From NCBI RefSeq assembly GCF_008838325.1, contig NZ_CP042829.1, positions 1,798,001 to 1,862,000 on the forward strand: a stretch of DNA of 64,000 nucleotides. Direction: 5' to 3'. The notes under the pieces were generated by a model. The model had not been told where the DNA came from. It made no database searches and saw nothing but the letters and a program-made list of their open reading frames with translations. This stretch comes from Tepidiforma bonchosmolovskayae (GTDB lineage: Bacteria > Chloroflexota > Dehalococcoidia > Tepidiformales > Tepidiformaceae). Each line of letters begins with the position of its first letter. The stretch's first letter is position 1. Position numbers and translations under genes: made by a program. Below are positions 59,618 to 64,000 of the stretch, piece by piece.

Positions 59618-60807
59618 CGCCTGACCGCCTCGACGACCTCCTCCAGCGCGCCCTCGAAACCGGCGTCATCCCGCCCGAAGCCGACCCTGCCGAGCGTATC
59701 GAGCTCGAAGCCCTCCTCGCTGCCCGGGGCGAACTCCGCGCCGTCCGCGAGGCCGTCGCCCGCGAGGCCGATGCCGCTATGCCCGCCGCCCGAGCCCGCT
59801 TCCAGCGCCACCTCGCCGCGCAGCGCCCGGCCCCGGTCGAGGTGCGGACCGTCGCTGCGCGCCCGTCGTTCGTCGTCCGGCTGTTCGGCGGCCGACGCCT
59901 CCAGTTCGCCGGGTCGCTGGCCGCGCTGCTCTTTGTCGCCCTTGTTGCCCTCCTCGCGACCCGTCCCTTCCAGGGCGCCCAGGAAGTCCAGGCCCTCGGC
60001 GTCGATGACTACGTCCAGCTCTCCGGCGTCGTCACCGAATCGGCGCCCGACCGCGTCGTCATCTCCAGCCCCGACCTCGGCCCGGTCACTGTCGCAGCCT
60101 CAGGCGCCGCCTTCCTCGATGCCGCCGGCGTCGCCCAGCAGACGCCGCCCGCGCCCGGCGCCGCAGTCATCGTGACCGGCATCGTCCGCGACGCCCGCAA
60201 GGGCCGCATCGCCGTCGACGGCCAGGCGCTCGCCGTCGCTGCCGCCGCCCTCCCCAACGGCGACGGCCGCCCCGCCGACCGGCTCCGGGCGCTCCCCCAG
60301 GTCCCCGAGGGCACCCTCGCCCTCGTCGCCATAGGCCGCGACGGCCGCGACGGCCGCGCCATCGTCATCCTGCCCGACGGCCGCCGCGCCCTCGTTGATG
60401 TCGATGCCGGCTCCCTCGGCCAGGTCTTCGCCGCGACCGGCTCCCCGCTCGGCACCCGCGTCCGCATCGCCGACCGCAACGGCGGGCCCTTCATGCTCGA
60501 ACGGCTTCCCGGCGGCGAAGGCCCGGACCATGACGGGAAGAACGGCGGCCACCCCGGCCTCACCCGGCTCACCGGGACCATCCGCTCGACCACTCCCGAT
60601 GGCTTCACCCTCGAAACCGCCCGCGGCCCCGTCGCCGTCCGCCTTCCGCCCGGCTTCCGCATCCTCCCGGGCGAAACCGGCCTCTCAGTGGCCGAGATCC
60701 GCGCCGGGACGAACCTCAATGGCTACAGCGCGGCCGTTGCCGGCGGCTTCGATCCCCGCACCGGCACCTTCATCGCCGCGGTCGTCGTTCTCGGACCGCG
60801 CCCCTGA
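59614..60807 (+). CDS. Membrane protein with DUF5666-like repeats, probable anti-sigma factor
   Basis: The 397-residue protein has a cytosolic helical N-terminus (about 1-95, DDLLQRALETGVIPPEADPA) and one membrane helix (FAGSLAALLFVALVALLA). An extracytoplasmic part contains repeated beta domains (YVQLSGVVTESAPDRVVISS, LTGTIRSTTPDGFTLETARG) of DUF5666 type. Coupling to the sigma gene by GTGA and this topology fit an anti-sigma factor, but no zinc-binding ASD motif (HxxxCxxC) is visible. A 9-base unit, GGCCGCGAC, is repeated near 60330. Confidence 0.78.
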   Translation: MTPDRLDDLLQRALETGVIPPEADPAERIELEALLAARGELRAVREAVAREADAAMPAARARFQRHLAAQRPAPVEVRTVAARPSFVVRLFGGRRLQFAGSLAALLFVALVALLATRPFQGAQEVQALGVDDYVQLSGVVTESAPDRVVISSPDLGPVTVAASGAAFLDAAGVAQQTPPAPGAAVIVTGIVRDARKGRIAVDGQALAVAAAALPNGDGRPADRLRALPQVPEGTLALVAIGRDGRDGRAIVILPDGRRALVDVDAGSLGQVFAATGSPLGTRVRIADRNGGPFMLERLPGGEGPDHDGKNGGHPGLTRLTGTIRSTTPDGFTLETARGPVAVRLPPGFRILPGETGLSVAEIRAGTNLNGYSAAVAGGFDPRTGTFIAAVVVLGPRP

Positions 60808-60884
60808 GCCCCCCATCCGCTTGAGCGTCCCTCGCCGGTAGCGCACCCTGAGGGCATCACACCCCGCAGGCAGAGCGATTCCGC

Positions 60885-61943
60885 ATGACCACTCCCTCCG
60901 CCCCGTCCCGCTGGCTCATCACCGGCGGCACCGGCTTCCTCGGCTCCCACGTCGCACGCCGCCTCCTCGATGACGGCATCCACCCGGTCCTCTTCGATAT
61001 CGCCCCGCTCCCGCCCGATGACGCCGACATCGCCGACCGCGTCACCTTCATCCGGGGCGACGTCCAGGACCGCGAGGCGATCCGCCGCGCCCTCGAGGGC
61101 GTCGATGTCGTCATCCACGCGGCCGCCGCCCTCCCCATCCAGGTCTCGAAGCGGAAGATCTATGCCACCAACGTCCGCGGCACCCGCTACGTCCTCCACG
61201 AGGCGCTGAAGGCCGGCATCCGCCGCGTCGTCTTCATCTCCTCTACCGCCGTCTACGGCGTCCCCAAAGTCCACCCGATCGACGAAACCTCGCCGCTCCA
61301 TCCCCTCGGCCACTACGGCGCGTCCAAGGTCATCGGCGAGCAGCTCTGCCGCGACTACCAGGCCCGCGGCCTCGAAGTGAACATCATCCGCCCCAAGACC
61401 TTCCTCGGCACCGGCCGGCTCGGCGTCTTCGAAATCCTCTTCGAATGGATCGCTGAGGGCCGCCGCATCCCCCTCCTCGGCAACGGCAGGAACCACTACC
61501 AGCTCCTCGAAGTCACCGACCTCGTCGACGCCATCGTCCGCGCCGCGACCCTCCCTCACGTCGTCAACGAAACGATGAACGTCGGCGCCGACCGCTTCCA
61601 GACGCTCAACGAAGACATGCAGGCGCTCTTCGACCACGCCGGCTCGGGCTCCCGCCTCTGGCACCTCCCCGCCCGCCCCGGCGAGTTCGCCCTCCGCGTC
61701 CTCGAACTGCTCCGGCTCTCGCCGCTCGCGGCCTGGCACTACGGCACCATGTGGCGCGACTCCTACGTCGAAGTCGACAAAGCGAAGCGCCTCCTCGGCT
61801 GGCAGCCGAAGTACTCCAACGCCGAAGCGCTCATCCGCGCCTGGGACTGGTACATCGAGAATCGCGGCCGCTACGACACCGGCGTCACCCACCGCGTCGC
61901 CTGGCAGAAGGGCGCCCTCGCCATCCTCCGCCGCATCAGCTGA
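60885..61943 (+). CDS. NAD-dependent epimerase/dehydratase family protein
   Basis: The 352-residue extended SDR has the N-terminal WLITGGTGFLGSHVARRLLD, VVIHAAAALPIQVSK, VFISSTAVYGVPKV, and the catalytic YxxxK pair in HYGASKVIGEQLCRDYQARG. It further has IIRPKTFLGTGRLGVFEI and YQLLEVTDLVDAIVRAA. It resembles nucleotide-sugar epimerases or 3-beta-hydroxysteroid dehydrogenase-like enzymes; the substrate is unknown. The C-terminus has a basic tail. Confidence 0.88.
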   Translation: MTTPSAPSRWLITGGTGFLGSHVARRLLDDGIHPVLFDIAPLPPDDADIADRVTFIRGDVQDREAIRRALEGVDVVIHAAAALPIQVSKRKIYATNVRGTRYVLHEALKAGIRRVVFISSTAVYGVPKVHPIDETSPLHPLGHYGASKVIGEQLCRDYQARGLEVNIIRPKTFLGTGRLGVFEILFEWIAEGRRIPLLGNGRNHYQLLEVTDLVDAIVRAATLPHVVNETMNVGADRFQTLNEDMQALFDHAGSGSRLWHLPARPGEFALRVLELLRLSPLAAWHYGTMWRDSYVEVDKAKRLLGWQPKYSNAEALIRAWDWYIENRGRYDTGVTHRVAWQKGALAILRRIS

Positions 61944-61961
61944 CCCGCCCGGGCGGCCGGC

Positions 61962-62783
61962 CTACGGAAGCTTCAGCTGCTGCCCCACCGCCAGCCGCGT
62001 GCAGTCGTCCTCGGTCAGGTTGTTCACCCGCAGCAGGTCGGCGAGCGCCACCCCGTTCGCCTGCGCGATCGAGAAGCAGGTATCACCCTGCGCTACCGTG
62101 TAGGTCCGCCCGCCGGCGCCGGGCGTCGCCGTGCCCGCGCCCGGGGTCCGCGTCACCGCCGGCGTGCCGGTGCGCGGGGTACCCGGCGTTCCCGGGGGCT
62201 GCGTGCCGGGCTGCTGAGTCGGCGGTGTCGGCGTCCCGCTTGCGGCCTGCGCCGTCTGCGTGCGGTTGAGCGCATCCCGTGTGGCCACCGCGTCCGCCGG
62301 GGAGATTGTCCCCCCGCCGCCGTCGCCGACCACCTGCTGAATCACGAATGCAATCACCACCACCACAATCGCCAGCGCGAACAGCCCGACCGTCGCCACC
62401 GGCATGCTGATGCCGCCCGGCCGCGGCCGCGGTCCCAGCGTCCCCGGCGAAGGCCGCCGCGGAGGACGGGGCGCTCCCGCCGCCGGCTGCCCGAACGGCC
62501 GCCGGCCGGCGCCCTGCTGCCCTGCCGGGCCCGGCACCGTCGCTGCCGGCGGAGGCGGGGCCGCCACCGGCGCCTGGCGCCCCGGGATTCCCTCGCCAAG
62601 GTAGACCGGGCAGGTCACATGCTCCGCGCCAAGGCAATACCGCTCCTGGTGCGGAAGCGCAATCCGCGTGGGGGTCTCGAGCCGGTAGCAGCGGTGCGCT
62701 TCGGTCGCATACGTCGCGTGCGAATCCGCATCGTCCGCCAGCCCGAGATACGGGCATACCTGCGAATACTCTTCCTGCGTCAC
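61962..62783 (-). CDS. LysM protein with N-terminal four-Cys module
   Basis: The 273-residue protein has an N-terminal module with Cys10, Cys32, Cys50 and Cys58 (VCPYLGLADDADSHATY, HRCYRLETPTRIALPHQERY, HVTCPVYLGEG). A Pro-rich linker, one membrane helix near 130-150 and a Thr/Pro-rich stalk follow. The C-terminal LysM has YTVAQGDTCFSIAQANGVAL and DDCTRLAVGQQLKLP. LysM faces the cell wall, while the Cys module is probably cytosolic and may bind metal. It starts with GTG after AGGAGAG. Confidence 0.85.
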   Translation of the reverse strand: MTQEEYSQVCPYLGLADDADSHATYATEAHRCYRLETPTRIALPHQERYCLGAEHVTCPVYLGEGIPGRQAPVAAPPPPAATVPGPAGQQGAGRRPFGQPAAGAPRPPRRPSPGTLGPRPRPGGISMPVATVGLFALAIVVVVIAFVIQQVVGDGGGGTISPADAVATRDALNRTQTAQAASGTPTPPTQQPGTQPPGTPGTPRTGTPAVTRTPGAGTATPGAGGRTYTVAQGDTCFSIAQANGVALADLLRVNNLTEDDCTRLAVGQQLKLP

Positions 62784-63131
62784 GCCCTCTCCTGTCCCCG
62801 GGGGCTATCCCACCACCGCGGCCCATCCTACCAGCATTCCGCAATACGGGAACCGCCCCCGCAGCGCGCCGGCCGTTCCGCCGGGCCGGTGGTTTGGGGG
62901 TGGGGGCGCCCCTTGCGGAGCGCCCCCGTGCGACGGGGAGGACAATGTCGCCAGGCGTCCTTTGGTCAGGAGGCCGCCTGCCTCAAATGACGGCCGCGCT
63001 GGCACCTTCCCCCAGAGACCGTTCCCGGACGGTTCGGTAGCCAGTTGGGTGCGCCTGTCATACCATCAATGAAGGCGAAACCGGCCGGGCTCCCCGCCCC
63101 GTCACCGCATCGCCCGCACGCGCGCCGCGGG
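62784..63131. other. Non-coding stretch upstream of the rpsL promoter
   Basis: No convincing gene is seen. It contains a perfect 8-base-pair hairpin, GGGGGCGC (62902-62909) with GCGCCCCC (62920-62927), loop of 10. A smaller one lies near 63015-63035, ACCGT/ACGGT. The minus-strand side holds the LysM gene promoter, with GATAGC near 62809. It does not match tRNA, SRP RNA or other common RNA genes. Confidence 0.5.
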
Positions 63132-63159
63132 TTGACAGCACCTCGTGCTATGCTACCCT
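63132..63159 (+). promoter_or_regulatory. Strong extended -10 promoter of the rpsL operon
   Basis: TTGACA (63132-63137) is followed by a 16-base spacer and TACCCT (63154-63159), with the extended -10 TG at 63151-63152. Transcription would start near 63166, leaving a leader of about 215 bases before rpsL. Confidence 0.75.
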
Positions 63160-63245
63160 TCTCCCTTGGCGCTTATTGACTGGCGAACCTTCTGAGTTTG
63201 CACAGGTCGTAAAGCTGCGTGCTTGAAGACGGCTCTGCGCATGGG

Positions 63246-63296
63246 GAACCAGCGCGGGGCGCTGTTCACGAACAGGCTTTCCGGCCTGTTTTCGTG
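63246..63296 (+). promoter_or_regulatory. Tandem hairpins in the rpsL leader, possible attenuator
   Basis: GAACCAGCGC (63246-63255) pairs with GCGCTGTTC (63259-63267) with one bulge. Immediately after, CACGAACAGGC (63267-63277) pairs with GCCTGTTTTCGTG (63284-63296) around TTTCCG with a two-base bulge. The second has T-rich bases in its right arm. Ribosomal operon leaders often bind a ribosomal protein or terminate conditionally; here that is inference. Confidence 0.5.
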
Positions 63297-63380
63297 CCCA
63301 AAACTCCAGGTGGCCCTCCCGGCCCCGTCCTTGGTGCCCTCGCGGGCGCCGCCAAATGCTGAATTGCAGGGGAAGCAGGA

Positions 63381-63824
63381 ATGCCGACCATCAACCAGCT
63401 CGTTCGCAAAGGACGAACCAAGAAGACGAAGAAGTCGGGCGCGCCTGCCCTGCTCTTCAGCTTCAACTCCAATACCGGCAAGCTGACCAAGTCGACCCGG
63501 CGCGGCAACCCGCAGAAGCGCGGCGTCTGCACCCAGGTCCGCACCCAGACGCCGAAGAAGCCGAACTCCGCGCTCCGCAAAGTCGCCCGCGTGCGCCTCG
63601 TCAACGGCATCGAAGTCACGGCCTACATCCCCGGCGAAGGGCACAACCTCCAGGAGCACTCCGTCGTCCTCGTCCGCGGCGGCCGCGTCAAAGACCTGCC
63701 GGGCGTCCGCTACCACATCGTCCGCGGCGCCCTCGATGCCGCCGGGGTCAACAACCGCAAGCAGGGCCGGTCCAAGTACGGCACCCGCAAGAACGCCCAG
63801 CCCGCCGCCGGCCGCAAGCGCTAA
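63381..63824 (+). CDS. rpsL: 30S ribosomal protein S12
   Basis: The 147-residue protein has [11 protein letters not shown] at the N-terminus. A roughly 19-residue insert before PQKRGVC (27-43 region) marks the long form found in Firmicutes and Chloroflexota. [13 protein letters not shown] (57-60 holds the streptomycin-site Lys) and [20 protein letters not shown] with [17 protein letters not shown] are both intact. Streptomycin-resistance positions look wild type. It leads the rpsL-rpsG operon behind a long leader. Confidence 0.97.
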   Translation: MPTINQLVRKGRTKKTKKSGAPALLFSFNSNTGKLTKSTRRGNPQKRGVCTQVRTQTPKKPNSALRKVARVRLVNGIEVTAYIPGEGHNLQEHSVVLVRGGRVKDLPGVRYHIVRGALDAAGVNNRKQGRSKYGTRKNAQPAAGRKR

Positions 63825-63854
63825 CCAGCCAAGGAAGTATCCCGGAGTCCACCC

Positions 63855-64000
63855 ATGGCCCGACGCACCAAGCCTGAGAAACGCCCCATCCCGCCCGACC
63901 CCCGCTACGGCAACGTCCACCTGCAGATCTTCATCAATAAGCTCATGCGGCGTGGCAAGAAGAGCGTCGCCGAGAAGGTCGTCTACGGCGCGCTCGAGCG
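63855..64000 (+). CDS. rpsG: 30S ribosomal protein S7, 3' truncated
   Basis: The first 48 residues are visible: [20 protein letters not shown], then [20 protein letters not shown] and KVVYGALE. This is the conserved N-terminus of S7 with its rRNA-binding basic residues. The window ends inside the gene. CCGGAG lies 8 bases before the ATG. It is 30 bases after rpsL in the standard str operon order. Confidence 0.95.
   Translation, partial: MARRTKPEKRPIPPDPRYGNVHLQIFINKLMRRGKKSVAEKVVYGALE

Noticed and set aside
63223-63486. Small open frame in the rpsL leader
   Set aside because: It runs into rpsL out of frame and has no Shine-Dalgarno sequence or biased codons, so a leader peptide is not supported.
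63405-63520. Insert of about 19 residues in ribosomal protein S12
   Set aside because: The long S12 form is normal for Firmicutes and Chloroflexota, so it is not novel.
1-64000. CRISPR arrays, insertion sequences, prophage, rRNA or tRNA genes
   Set aside because: No regularly spaced repeats, transposase or integrase motifs, or RNA gene signatures were seen when reading both strands.

Overview
The window comes from a very GC-rich bacterial chromosome with strongly C-biased coding strands: most codons end in C, so sense strands are C-rich and long antisense open frames arise by chance. Gene content suggests a Chloroflexota bacterium, perhaps related to Tepidiforma in the Dehalococcoidia. The pointers are an F420-type luciferase-like oxidoreductase, PPOX proteins, a stand-alone methylmalonyl-CoA-mutase-type large subunit, an AidB-like acyl-CoA dehydrogenase, Thr/Pro-rich linkers in surface proteins, a caa3 CtaG and the long form of ribosomal protein S12. 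This placement is inference; no rRNA or tRNA gene was found.

Layout. 1-2.6 kb: end of a VWA-TPR (BatB/BatC-like) protein, a stand-alone AsnC/Lrp ligand domain and CtaG. 2.6-16.6 kb: metabolic and housekeeping genes on both strands (YajQ, acyl-CoA mutase, aminotransferase, Gmad2 lipoprotein, DinB, ketopantoate reductase, LLM oxidoreductase, histidine phosphatase, SDR, GNAT, an EAL-CBS-GGDEF protein, TetR, DUF1232, FolE, FAH hydrolase, PPOX). 16.6-24.5 kb: DUF805, an AidB-like dehydrogenase and a galactose block (galK, nucleotidyltransferase, alpha-galactosidase) interrupted by an inverted BNR-repeat gene. 24.5-34.7 kb: flavin and PPOX proteins, an alkyltransferase-like protein, a CoA-transferase, an HxlR-SCP2 regulator divergent from a tiny CxxC protein, peroxiredoxin, split transketolase, S9 peptidase, HIT and HD proteins. 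34.8-44.6 kb: a compact flagellar operon fliF-G-H-I-J-flgB-C-fliE-K-flgD-(TIGR02530-type)-flgE. 44.6-52.5 kb: poorly characterised membrane, zinc-finger and metalloprotease-like genes plus a crotonase and an MFS transporter. 52.5-58.2 kb: an alpha-ketoacid dehydrogenase E1alpha-E1beta-E2 operon, glutamate dehydrogenase and a D-2-hydroxyacid dehydrogenase. 58.2-64 kb: orotate phosphoribosyltransferase-like gene, ECF sigma factor with its probable membrane anti-sigma partner, an epimerase, a LysM protein, and the start of the rpsL-rpsG operon with a long structured leader.

How the parts fit together. The flagellar operon supplies the MS ring, the C-ring switch protein FliG, the export ATPase with its regulators, rod proteins and hook. 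It contains no L- or P-ring genes. The EAL-CBS-GGDEF protein could tune motility through c-di-GMP. The galactose block can release galactose, phosphorylate it and possibly activate it to a nucleotide sugar without a GalT. The E1/E2 genes feed acyl-CoA pools that the mutase, acyl-CoA dehydrogenase, CoA-transferase and crotonase could use.

Regulatory signals. Many genes have no Shine-Dalgarno sequence and instead carry a TAnnnT-like -10 hexamer 6-8 bases before the start codon, which implies leaderless mRNAs. Several divergent pairs appear to share one symmetric -10 element. The leaders of fliF and rpsL can fold into well-formed RNA structures.
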